Part shown: positions 28,291-37,272 of the stretch, in pieces
How the letters are laid out: every line of letters begins with the position of its first letter
Position numbering within the stretch: the first letter of the stretch is position 1
Assembly (NCBI GenBank): GCA_003331585.1
Contig: QOPG01000001.1
Location: 1-50,208, forward strand
Direction: 5' to 3'
From: Gammaproteobacteria bacterium
GTDB lineage: Bacteria > Pseudomonadota > Gammaproteobacteria > Steroidobacterales > Woeseiaceae
DNA length: 50,208 nucleotides
Made by a program: the position numbers and the translations under genes
Notes under the pieces: generated by a model
What the model was told of the DNA's origin: nothing
Seen by the model: only the letters and a program-made list of their open reading frames with translations
The model's database searches: none

Positions 28291-29697
28291 TTACAACGCA
28301 ACACGAATTAATTTTGGTAAATCTTTTACGAATGAGCCAATATCCCCTGCGCCCATAATTAAGAGAATATCTCCATCATTTACTATCTGGTTTATTATAT
28401 TTATTGAATCTTCAAGTGAATTTATATAAATAGGGTTAATTTTCTTTTCTTTTTTAATTGTTTTTACCAAACTCTCACCATTGAATCCTTTTATTGGTGC
28501 TTCACCTGCTGCATAGATCTTTGTCACAATTAATTGATCCGACATAGAAAGAGCATCAACAAAATCAGTAAACAGATCTTTAGTTCTTGTGTATCGATGC
28601 GGTTGAAATAGAAGTGTTATTTTTTTATCCCCCCACCCTGATCGAATTGCATTCAGTGTTGCCAGAATCTCAGTAGGATGATGACCATAATCATCGATAA
28701 GAGTCACTTTGCCATTTTTTATTGGTAGATTTTCTGTAACTTGAAATCTTCTATCAATACCAGAGAACGTTTTCAGCGCTTTTTTAATGGAAGTGTTACT
28801 GACATTTAATTCAGTCGCAACAGCAATAGCGGCTAGAGCATTATGTACATTGTGTAATCCAGGTAAATTTATCTTTATGTTTACTCTTTCTGTTTTATTT
28901 TTTCTAATTAAATCAAATGTTGTATATGTATTTTTAAATTCGATATTTTCAGCTCGAATATCAGCTTTTTCTGATATGCCATATGTAATCACCGAGCGAG
29001 CGATTCTATGTTTAATTTTTTTCACTCCTTTATCATCAATACAAATTATTGCTAATCCATAGAATGGAAGATTATGCAAAAATTCTATAAATCCAGAATT
29101 CAATTTCTCGATATTATTTTCATAAGTTGACATGTGATCTAAGTCGATATTTGTTACAACAGAAATCATTGGCTTTAAATGAGCAAAAGATGCATCGCTT
29201 TCATCTGCTTCTGCAACAAGATATTCACCTGCGCCAAGCTTTGCATGAGAATTGGAGCTTTTAAGACATCCACCTATTATATAAGTTGGATCTAAGTTGC
29301 CTTCAGCTAAAAGAGTAGCAACAAGACTTGTTGTGGTTGTTTTTCCGTGTGTACCTGATATAGCAATTGAATAATAAAAACGCATCAACTCGGCAAGCAT
29401 CTCAGCTCGGGCAACAACAGGTAACATTTTTTTCTTAGCCTCTATAACTTCACTATTTTTTTCGCTTATAGCGCTTGAAACTACTAGGGCATCTGCATTT
29501 TTTATATTTAAAGGTGAGTGTGATATATATATTTTTGCTCCAAGGGATCTTAACCTTTCTAATTGATCACTCATCTTTATATCTGAACCTTGAACTTTAT
29601 AACCAAGACCAATCATGACCTCTGCAATCCCTGACATACCAGATCCGCCAATGCCTACAAAATGTACATTTTTCAATCTTTTCATTTTTCTATTCAT
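28291..29697 (-). CDS. murC: UDP-N-acetylmuramate--L-alanine ligase MurC
   Basis: Adds L-Ala to UDP-MurNAc, the first amino-acid step. The protein is about 468 residues. VHFVGIGGSGMSGIAEVMIGLG is the N-terminal nucleotide-binding loop, AISGTHGKTTTTSLVA the ATP loop, and DDYGHHPTEI the Mur ligase C-terminal signature. The start is uncertain: ATGs at 29697 and 29685 are both plausible, with the latter lying just past the murG stop at 29690. It overlaps or abuts murG. Confidence 0.95.
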   Translation of the reverse strand: MNRKMKRLKNVHFVGIGGSGMSGIAEVMIGLGYKVQGSDIKMSDQLERLRSLGAKIYISHSPLNIKNADALVVSSAISEKNSEVIEAKKKMLPVVARAEMLAELMRFYYSIAISGTHGKTTTTSLVATLLAEGNLDPTYIIGGCLKSSNSHAKLGAGEYLVAEADESDASFAHLKPMISVVTNIDLDHMSTYENNIEKLNSGFIEFLHNLPFYGLAIICIDDKGVKKIKHRIARSVITYGISEKADIRAENIEFKNTYTTFDLIRKNKTERVNIKINLPGLHNVHNALAAIAVATELNVSNTSIKKALKTFSGIDRRFQVTENLPIKNGKVTLIDDYGHHPTEILATLNAIRSGWGDKKITLLFQPHRYTRTKDLFTDFVDALSMSDQLIVTKIYAAGEAPIKGFNGESLVKTIKKEKKINPIYINSLEDSINIINQIVNDGDILLIMGAGDIGSFVKDLPKLIRVAL

Positions 29698-30778
29698 TTT
29701 GATCCACATAATTCAAACAGGTTTCAACGATTGCATTTGTCGCCTCAGATTTGGAACTAGATCTGGCTAAGCAAGATCTCCTTTTAAGGATAGCTCTATC
29801 CTGAATCCAGTCCCTTAAAATCAAGGACAAAGCACCTTTTTCAATTTCGTTTTCACTTACAATCTCAGCCGCACCAATTTCTTTCATAAATTTTGCATTC
29901 TCAGTTTGGTGGTCATCTGTGGCCAAAGAAAAAGGTATAAAAATAGCAGGTAATCCTGCGGCTAATAGTTCACTCACAGTCATTGCTCCAGCTCTGCATA
30001 TTACGATATCAGCCCACTGATAAGCGTCGGCAATTTCATCAATAAATTCGACTAAATATAATCCAACAGGAACATTTTCATATGACTTTTGAGCTTCTTT
30101 GATAGTTTTAGATCCAGCTTGGTGGAGGACTTCTAATTTTGCAATAGATGCAATTTCTTTTATTGAATTGGGTACAGACTTGTTAAGAACAAGAGATCCC
30201 TGACTCCCCCCAAGAATCAAAATTCTTATTGGGAAATCACGCCCATCTAATCTTTCTTTTGGTTGCTCTATGGAAATGATCTCATTTCTTATTGGATTAC
30301 CAACCGTCTTTGCGTTAACTTTTTTTTCAAAACTATTGGGAAAAGCCTCCAAAACAGATGAAGCTATTTTTGATAGAAGTTTATTGGTCGTACCAGGAAT
30401 TGAGTTCTGCTCATGAATTATCAAAGGATACCTCATTAAGAATCCCGCAATACCCCCTGGTCCACTAACATAGCCTCCCATACCAAGTATTACATCTGGA
30501 CGTTGCTCTTTTAAAATAGAAAAACACTGAAACAAGGCCTTAAATAATTTTTTTAATGAGGTGATTATATTCTTCAAATTCTTTCCTCGAAGACCCGCTA
30601 CAGTTATATACTCAATTTTTATATTTGCTTTAGGAACTAATTTTTCCTCAATTCCTCCTCTTACTCCAAGCCAAACAACAGTACAACCAGAGTCTTCTAA
30701 TGCCTTGGCAATAGTAAGTCCAGGGATTACATGCCCACCAGTACCACCTGCCATTATCATCACTTTTGCTCGACTCAT
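29690..30778 (-). CDS. murG: lipid II synthase MurG
   Basis: GT28 glycosyltransferase at the inner face of the membrane that adds GlcNAc to lipid I. The 362-residue protein has the N-terminal MAGGTGGHVIPGLTIAKAL loop, GMGGYVSGPGGIAG, HEQNSIPGTTNK and the UDP-GlcNAc-binding ILILGGSQGS and CRAGAMTVSELLAAGLPAIF segments, all diagnostic. Its ATG overlaps the ftsW stop by 4 bases (ATGA). It is followed by murC in the standard order. Confidence 0.96.
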   Translation of the reverse strand: MSRAKVMIMAGGTGGHVIPGLTIAKALEDSGCTVVWLGVRGGIEEKLVPKANIKIEYITVAGLRGKNLKNIITSLKKLFKALFQCFSILKEQRPDVILGMGGYVSGPGGIAGFLMRYPLIIHEQNSIPGTTNKLLSKIASSVLEAFPNSFEKKVNAKTVGNPIRNEIISIEQPKERLDGRDFPIRILILGGSQGSLVLNKSVPNSIKEIASIAKLEVLHQAGSKTIKEAQKSYENVPVGLYLVEFIDEIADAYQWADIVICRAGAMTVSELLAAGLPAIFIPFSLATDDHQTENAKFMKEIGAAEIVSENEIEKGALSLILRDWIQDRAILKRRSCLARSSSKSEATNAIVETCLNYVDQNE

Positions 30779-31974
30779 GGGTTTCTCTTTTTAGTCTTTA
30801 TTTGTGATTTATAATTATAATTTGAATGCACTTCATGATAAATCCTCATAAGAATACTAATTGTAATCATGGTTAGAATTAAACTACTTCTACCATAACT
30901 AATAAGAGGTAACGTTAATCCTTTTGTTGGAAGAATTCCCATACTGACACCAAGATTTATTATAACCTGCAGAGCTAGCCATGTTCCTGCACCGATACAA
31001 AAATATGCCTCAAAAAAACGATCTGCTTTAGCTGATCTAATTGCTAATCGAAAAATTCTCCATACTAGTAACACAAATAATGTTATCAATACTCCAGATC
31101 CCAATAAACCAAACTCTTCGGAAAAAACAGCAAAAATAAAATCCGTATGAGCTTCTGGCAGATAAAATAGCTTCTGGATACTGTTACCCATTCCAACACC
31201 AAACCATTCACCTCTTCCAATGGCAATGAGCGATTGCGTTAATTGATATCCTGATCCAAAAACCACATCTTTATCCCACGGATCAAGGAATCCTGTAAAT
31301 CTTCTCATCGCATAGGGGAAAAATTGCATCAGAGTGGCTAGAGACAAAGAAATAGCAAGCAAAAATGAAAAGAAATCTCTAATTCTAGCTCCGGCAACTA
31401 GAAGCATCGACAATACTGTTGCCAATAAAACAGCTGTGGCACCAAAATCTGTTTCCATGAGCAATAATAATGCCGCAAAACCTAACACAAGCATCGGTCT
31501 AAGAAAACCAACAAAACCCTCTCTTAATTGTTTATTTCTCCTAACAAGATACCCAGCAACATAAATCATAATACATAATCTGGCTGGATCAGATACTTGA
31601 ACATTAAGTATTCCTCCAAACTTGATCCATCGAGTTGATCCATTCACCTCATTACCTATTCCTGGTATCAAAACTAAAATTAATAAAGTAATACCAAAGA
31701 TTAAAAGCAATGGCCCAATATTCTTCCAATAATCAATAGGTACAAAAAAACAGAATAAGCCCGAAAAAAACCCTAAAACAACCGCAAAAATTTGCCTATT
31801 AAGATAAAAAAATGGAGAACCTGAAATACTCTCAGATATCGAGCTTGAAGCTGAAGAGAGGGCTATTAAGCCAATCATCAACAACATTAATACTATTGTT
31901 AAAAAAGTGAAATCGAAGCTTACAGGTTTTTGGATTGTTTCTTTTATATTTTGAAAATAATGATATATATTCAT
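30775..31974 (-). CDS. ftsW: SEDS peptidoglycan polymerase FtsW
   Basis: Division-specific glycosyltransferase that works with FtsI to build septal peptidoglycan. The 399-residue polytopic protein has about ten hydrophobic segments. GSTRWIKFGGILNVQVSDPARLC and the GVGMGNSIQKLFYLPEAHTDFIF region are SEDS signatures, and the C-terminal ISYGRSSLILTM is the conserved end motif (usually SYGGSS; the second Gly is Arg here). It overlaps both murD and murG by four bases (ATGA at each). Confidence 0.95.
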   Translation of the reverse strand: MNIYHYFQNIKETIQKPVSFDFTFLTIVLMLLMIGLIALSSASSSISESISGSPFFYLNRQIFAVVLGFFSGLFCFFVPIDYWKNIGPLLLIFGITLLILVLIPGIGNEVNGSTRWIKFGGILNVQVSDPARLCIMIYVAGYLVRRNKQLREGFVGFLRPMLVLGFAALLLLMETDFGATAVLLATVLSMLLVAGARIRDFFSFLLAISLSLATLMQFFPYAMRRFTGFLDPWDKDVVFGSGYQLTQSLIAIGRGEWFGVGMGNSIQKLFYLPEAHTDFIFAVFSEEFGLLGSGVLITLFVLLVWRIFRLAIRSAKADRFFEAYFCIGAGTWLALQVIINLGVSMGILPTKGLTLPLISYGRSSLILTMITISILMRIYHEVHSNYNYKSQIKTKKRNP

Positions 31975-33314
31975 TTTGTTATTTCACCAACTATTCTCTC
32001 AAATTCCTTGCCACGGTGAATGAAACTGTCAAACTGATCAAAACTAGCGCAAGCAGGTGATAGTAGGATTACGTCACCTGGTGAGCTTGATTTTTTTGCT
32101 AAGATAACTGCATCTTCAAGATTATCAACAAAAACCACTGGTACAAACTTATTAAGCTCATTACCAATAATCTTAGCATCCTCTCCGAATAAATATGCTC
32201 TTTTGACCTTATTCTTTATAGCTTCAGCAAATTGCTCAAAATTACCACCTTTTGATTGACCTCCAGCTAATAATATTACTTTCTTTTTAAGAGAGCTAAT
32301 TGATGCAATGGCGGCATCTACATTGGTTCCTTTTGAGTCATTTATATATTCAATTGAATTATGATTACTTATTGATTGCATCCGATGGGGTAAGCCCTGA
32401 AAACTGCATATTGCATCAAGAGCATCAGATAAATCTATCCCGATTAATCGAGATGCTGCAAGTGCTGCCAATATATTTTCATAGTTGTGGTTTCCATTAA
32501 GCTTTAATTTATTGCAATTTATTAATTTCTCTTTGCCATAACAAAGATAAAATGAATTATTTTCTTCTAAAATACCAAAACTTTTTTCCTTAACCTCTGC
32601 ACCAAAACCTACATTAATATTTGAATTTAAATATTTACCAATATCATTGATACCATGATTATAGACTGATGAATTAGCATCTCTAAGAATGCGAAATTTA
32701 CATTTCTTATAGTGATCTTCATTCCTATGCCAGTCCAAGTGATCCCTTGAAATATTTAAAAGCACTGCAACTTTGGATGGAAGATAGTCACATCTATGCA
32801 GATGAAAACTAGATAGCTCGAGTATATGAAGTTCAGCATCATCTGACAAAAGGTCAAGAGCTGGTATACCAAGGTTACCTCCAGCTGATGCTTTTATTTT
32901 AGATTTATTACAGATATAACTGATTAGCTCCGTAACAGTACTTTTCCCATTGGTGCCCGTGACGGTAACAAAATCTCTAGAAGAGCTCTCCACATATAAA
33001 TCAATATCAGAGATAATTTTTATATTTTTCTTTAACCCCAGTTTAAGAAGTTTATTTTGATCACTGATACCCGGAGATACCACAATAGCAGTTACATTTT
33101 CTAGAATACTCTCTTCGTAATCAGCTAAGAATATGTTTTCTTTTCCAAAAAGCTCTTCGAACAATTCTTTTTCAGGTGGTTCGCTTCTTGAATCATAATA
33201 GATAGCATCTATATTTTCTTTAAAGAGATGACGAGCAATAGATAATCCTGTCTTCCCTAAACCAAATACTAAATATTTGGAATTGATTTCATCGCTTATG
33301 TCCAAGGATACCAC
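31971..33314 (-). CDS. murD: UDP-N-acetylmuramoylalanine--D-glutamate ligase MurD
   Basis: Adds D-Glu to UDP-MurNAc-L-Ala. The 447-residue protein has VFGLGKTGLSIARHL at the N-terminus, the ATP loop VTVTGTNGKSTVTELI, HLDWH, and the C-terminal YINDSKGTNVDAAIASI and SPACASFDQFDSFIHRGKEF, the last being a strong MurD signature. The start is GTG at 33314-33312, 5 bases after mraY. The stop overlaps the ftsW start. Confidence 0.95.
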   Translation of the reverse strand: MVSLDISDEINSKYLVFGLGKTGLSIARHLFKENIDAIYYDSRSEPPEKELFEELFGKENIFLADYEESILENVTAIVVSPGISDQNKLLKLGLKKNIKIISDIDLYVESSSRDFVTVTGTNGKSTVTELISYICNKSKIKASAGGNLGIPALDLLSDDAELHILELSSFHLHRCDYLPSKVAVLLNISRDHLDWHRNEDHYKKCKFRILRDANSSVYNHGINDIGKYLNSNINVGFGAEVKEKSFGILEENNSFYLCYGKEKLINCNKLKLNGNHNYENILAALAASRLIGIDLSDALDAICSFQGLPHRMQSISNHNSIEYINDSKGTNVDAAIASISSLKKKVILLAGGQSKGGNFEQFAEAIKNKVKRAYLFGEDAKIIGNELNKFVPVVFVDNLEDAVILAKKSSSPGDVILLSPACASFDQFDSFIHRGKEFERIVGEITK

Positions 33315-33319
33315 TTAAT

Positions 33320-34402
33320 TTATCTGATTTTGAGACTAGCCAGGCCGATTAACACCAATACCACAGTTACAATCCAAAAACGAACTATAATTTTTGGTTC
33401 TTTCCAACCTTTTAGCTCATAGTGATGATGAAGAGGCGCCATTCTAAAAATTCTCTTACCGGTGAGTTTAAATGATATTACTTGAATCATGACCGACAAT
33501 GTTTCGACAACAAATACTCCGCCCATAATTGCAAGAACAATTTCTTGCTTAATAATAACAGCTACCACCCCAAGAGCTGCTCCCAATGAAAGTGATCCGA
33601 CATCCCCCATAAATACTTGTGCTGGATAAGTATTGAACCAAAGAAAACCCAAACCAGCGCCGGCTATGGAGGCACAAAATACAAAAATTTCACCGGCTCC
33701 CTCGACATATGGTATTTCTAGATAGGAGGAAAAATTAATATTTCCGGTAACGTATGCAAATATACCAAGAGCTCCGCCAACAAGAACGGTTGGCATAATT
33801 GCTAAGCCATCCAATCCGTCTGTTAAGTTAACTGCATTACTAAAACCAATAATAAAAAAGAATGAAATCACTAGATGTAATATACCTATCTCTATGAATG
33901 TATTTTTAAGATAAGGAATAAGCAATGATGTAGCATGAATATCTGTATTGGATTTATAAATCCAAATTACAGCAACTAAGGCTATTACTGATTGCCAAAA
34001 TATTTTTGTTTTTGCTGAGATTCCAGCAGAATTATTTTTGATAATTTTCCGATAATCATCAATATAACCAAGTATGCCAAAACTTACGGTTACAAATAAA
34101 ATTACCCAAATAAAATAATTTGACAGCTCAGCCCAGAGAAGAGTGCTTAATGAAACTGACATTAAAATTAAAGCACCTCCCATGGTGGGAGTACCAACTT
34201 TACTTTTGTGAGTTTCCGGACCGTCATCTCTTACTGGCTGATTGAGTTGAATAGCATGAAATTTAGCTATCATTTTCGGTCCGAGCACAAGAGAAACTAT
34301 CAAAGCTGTTAACGCGCCGAGGATCGCCCTAATTGTTATATAATTGAAAACAAAAAAACCAGAATCAAATTTTGCTAGATATTCAGTTAGATATAGCAAC
34401 AT
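33320..34402 (-). CDS. mraY: phospho-N-acetylmuramoyl-pentapeptide transferase MraY
   Basis: Integral membrane enzyme that transfers phospho-MurNAc-pentapeptide to undecaprenyl phosphate, making lipid I. The 360-residue protein has about ten transmembrane segments. Signatures are [15 protein letters not shown], the aspartates in GYIDDYRK and [30 protein letters not shown], and the cytoplasmic [12 protein letters not shown] loop. It starts 15 bases after murF ends. Confidence 0.97.
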   Translation of the reverse strand: MLLYLTEYLAKFDSGFFVFNYITIRAILGALTALIVSLVLGPKMIAKFHAIQLNQPVRDDGPETHKSKVGTPTMGGALILMSVSLSTLLWAELSNYFIWVILFVTVSFGILGYIDDYRKIIKNNSAGISAKTKIFWQSVIALVAVIWIYKSNTDIHATSLLIPYLKNTFIEIGILHLVISFFFIIGFSNAVNLTDGLDGLAIMPTVLVGGALGIFAYVTGNINFSSYLEIPYVEGAGEIFVFCASIAGAGLGFLWFNTYPAQVFMGDVGSLSLGAALGVVAVIIKQEIVLAIMGGVFVVETLSVMIQVISFKLTGKRIFRMAPLHHHYELKGWKEPKIIVRFWIVTVVLVLIGLASLKIR

Positions 34403-34417
34403 TGCTTTAGTCCTTTT

Positions 34418-35764
34418 TTATTTTATAATTTCTTGTATCACTCTTTCCATTCTCATAGATCGAGATCCCTTTACTAATATAGTCATATCATTTCCCTCAA
34501 GCATTAACTCTTTCAAATCCTTTATCAATAAATTTATATCTTCATACCATAATCCGTGATTATCAAATTGATTAACAGTGTATTTAGCCATCCCACCAAA
34601 TCCAAAAAGATAATCAATGTCAGCTTCGTTTAATTTTTCTCCAATCATATTATGCATTTGTTCCTTATTTATGCCCAATTCCAGCATATCGCCAAAAACA
34701 AATACCTTGGTATTACTGTTTACTTTTAAGTAATCAATTGCGGCTAGGGTACTTTTTGGATTTGCATTATATGTGTCATTAATTATTTCATGACCTGATG
34801 CCAATGAAATGAATTCAAGGCGACCAGTGACAGGAGTTACAGACTCTAATCCTTTTTTAATCTCTGATATATCTTTTGATAAAGAATACATTACCGCTGA
34901 AGCAGCGCATGCATTTATAATATTATGCATACCTGGCAAATTTAGATTTATAGTTTCTGAACCATGAGGGCAATTTAAGTCAAAAGAACAATGATTCTTT
35001 TCCAGAACAATATTTTTTGGATAAACCATTGCCTTTGAGTCACTTCCAAATGAGATAATTTCGGATTGCTTGCCCATATTACTCCATAAATCAAAATAAT
35101 TATCATCGCGATTTAAAATTGCAAAATTTGGACTCTTACTTCCCTGTAATATCTCTCCTTTGGCTCTGGCTACTCCATCAATATTTATAAATCCATCTAG
35201 ATGAGCTAACGCCGCATTATTTATTACAACAATATCTGGGCTTGCAATTTCAACAAGATGTTCAATCTCATGTTCTTTATTTGCACCCATTTCGAGAACA
35301 GCAAATTCATAAGAATTATTTATTTCTAAGATCATCAGTGGCAATCCAATATCATTGTTAAAATTACCTTTAGTACTAAATGTTTTATGATTGATTGATA
35401 AACAATTACCCAGGATCTCTTTTAATGTTGTTTTACCATTACTTCCTGTGACAGCAATAATCTGAGAAGAAAGCTTATGTTTCCATAATCTAGCCAATTC
35501 CCCCAGAGCTGACTTTGCATTTGAAACTAGAATTTTCTGTTTATTACTAATATCAGGATTATCAATAATTGCTGCGGAAGCACCCTTATTTAGTGCTTCA
35601 CTAGCATAATCATTTCCATCAAAGTTAGGACCTTTAACGGCAAAAAATAATTCATCTTTTTTAATACTTCTTGTATCAATAGATACGCCTTTAATTATTT
35701 GATCAGATCCATTGAACTCTCCATTCAAAGATTTAGCTATTTCTGTCAATTTCATGCTAATCAT
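34418..35764 (-). CDS. murF: UDP-N-acetylmuramoyl-tripeptide--D-alanyl-D-alanine ligase MurF
   Basis: Adds D-Ala-D-Ala, completing the pentapeptide. The 448-residue protein starts MISMKLTEIAKSLNGEF, closely like the E. coli MurF N-terminus, so the ATG at 35764 (overlapping the murE end by 8 bases) is preferred over the one at 35755. The ATP loop is AVTGSNGKTTLKEIL. Further motifs are FNNDIGLPLMILE and the C-terminal INDTYNANPKSTLAAI and VFGDMLELG. Confidence 0.95.
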   Translation of the reverse strand: MISMKLTEIAKSLNGEFNGSDQIIKGVSIDTRSIKKDELFFAVKGPNFDGNDYASEALNKGASAAIIDNPDISNKQKILVSNAKSALGELARLWKHKLSSQIIAVTGSNGKTTLKEILGNCLSINHKTFSTKGNFNNDIGLPLMILEINNSYEFAVLEMGANKEHEIEHLVEIASPDIVVINNAALAHLDGFINIDGVARAKGEILQGSKSPNFAILNRDDNYFDLWSNMGKQSEIISFGSDSKAMVYPKNIVLEKNHCSFDLNCPHGSETINLNLPGMHNIINACAASAVMYSLSKDISEIKKGLESVTPVTGRLEFISLASGHEIINDTYNANPKSTLAAIDYLKVNSNTKVFVFGDMLELGINKEQMHNMIGEKLNEADIDYLFGFGGMAKYTVNQFDNHGLWYEDINLLIKDLKELMLEGNDMTILVKGSRSMRMERVIQEIIK

Positions 35765-37259
35765 TTTGAATATTATCCAGTTTTTTCTTCAGCGCTTCTG
35801 ATGATATATCTTGATCTGAAAATTCTATCGTTTTATTTTTAGTAATTTGGAAGTTTTCATGCCCTTTACCAGCAATTAAAATTATATCTTTCTCGTCAGC
35901 TGACATTACCGCATACTCAATTGCTTCTGATCTATTTTTAATGGTTCGAACGTCTGTGCTAATCCCTTCTAGTATGTTCAAAATAATAGTATCAGGATCT
36001 TCATTCCTTGGGTTATCACTTGTAACCACAATATAATCAGCATTTTCTTCAGCTATTTTTCCCATTAGTTTTCTTTTTCCTCTATCGCGATTTCCTCCGC
36101 AACCAAAAACACACCATATTTTTCTATTATGAAAATGATCACGAATTGCATTAATTGCTAAATTTAATGAACTTGGTGTATGAGAAAAATCAACAATCAC
36201 TTTTGGAAGATCATAATTTTTATTTAATTGTATTAATTGCATTCTTCCTGGTGGTGGATTGCATTTTTTGATTGCATCAGATACCTCATTAAGAGAAAAA
36301 TTATAACTGAGCAGTAAAGCAGTTGCTTGAATTGAATTCTCGATATTAAATTCACCAATGAATGGTAAAAAAATTTCTTTATTACCCCATGAACTATTTA
36401 TTCTGATTGTATAGCCAAACTCCTCTAACTTTTTTTCTTCTAGTGAGATAAATTTTTCATAATTTGAAGATTCTATATTTTTTATGGATGAAGCAATAAC
36501 ATCCTCTTTTATCTGATTACTTAAAGATTTTCCAAATGAATCACTTATATTAATTATTTTGACTTTTGATTTAATTTTTGTGAACAGTCTCGCCTTGATT
36601 GCACCGTATTCTTCCATTGAATTATGGTAATCGATATGATCTCTGGAAAGATTGGTAAAGATTACAGAATCAAATTCAATACCAGCAATTCTATTTTGCT
36701 CAATTGCATGAGATGAAACCTCAATGGCAGAATATTTTGCTCCAGATTTAGATAGATTGAATAATATTTTATGCAAACTTATGCAAGATGGTGTTGTAAG
36801 TGATATCTTTTTTAAACTTTCTATACCGTAGCCTAATGTTCCAACATAGCCGCATGTGTATCCCATATTATTCAGACAACTCTTGATAAGCCATGCAACT
36901 GTTGTTTTTCCATTTGTTCCAGTTATCCCAACTATATTCATGGACTTTGAAGGGTAATCATAATGTCTATTTGCAATTTCGCCTAAAAGGCATCGCAAAT
37001 TATCAACTGGTATAATTGGAATCCTATTTTCTGAGTAAGCTAGCTCATATGGTGGTTCATAGATGATAGCTGCAGCATTTGAATCAATTACCGAATCTAT
37101 GAAATCACATCCATGAGACTCGATGCCTTTAAGAGCAAAAAAAACATCCCCTTTATTCACTAACCTACTGTCATCACAGATATCATTAAAAGCAATAGGA
37201 GGTGCATCGATTATCCCCGATAAAAGGTCTTTTAAATTTAATTTATGTTGATTGCTCAT
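35757..37259 (-). CDS. murE: UDP-N-acetylmuramoyl-tripeptide synthetase MurE
   Basis: Adds the third stem residue, meso-diaminopimelate in Gram-negatives. From the ATG at 37257-37259 (MSNQHKLNLKDLL) the protein is 500 residues and begins 13 bases past the ftsI stop; the longer frame would overlap ftsI. Motifs are VGITGTNGKTTVAWLI, TTPSCISLH and HIDYHNSMEEY. DNPRNEDP is the meso-DAP-selecting signature DNPR, so meso-DAP is the likely substrate. Confidence 0.95.
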   Translation of the reverse strand: MSNQHKLNLKDLLSGIIDAPPIAFNDICDDSRLVNKGDVFFALKGIESHGCDFIDSVIDSNAAAIIYEPPYELAYSENRIPIIPVDNLRCLLGEIANRHYDYPSKSMNIVGITGTNGKTTVAWLIKSCLNNMGYTCGYVGTLGYGIESLKKISLTTPSCISLHKILFNLSKSGAKYSAIEVSSHAIEQNRIAGIEFDSVIFTNLSRDHIDYHNSMEEYGAIKARLFTKIKSKVKIINISDSFGKSLSNQIKEDVIASSIKNIESSNYEKFISLEEKKLEEFGYTIRINSSWGNKEIFLPFIGEFNIENSIQATALLLSYNFSLNEVSDAIKKCNPPPGRMQLIQLNKNYDLPKVIVDFSHTPSSLNLAINAIRDHFHNRKIWCVFGCGGNRDRGKRKLMGKIAEENADYIVVTSDNPRNEDPDTIILNILEGISTDVRTIKNRSEAIEYAVMSADEKDIILIAGKGHENFQITKNKTIEFSDQDISSEALKKKLDNIQND

Positions 37260-37272
37260 ACTCTTGAATCGA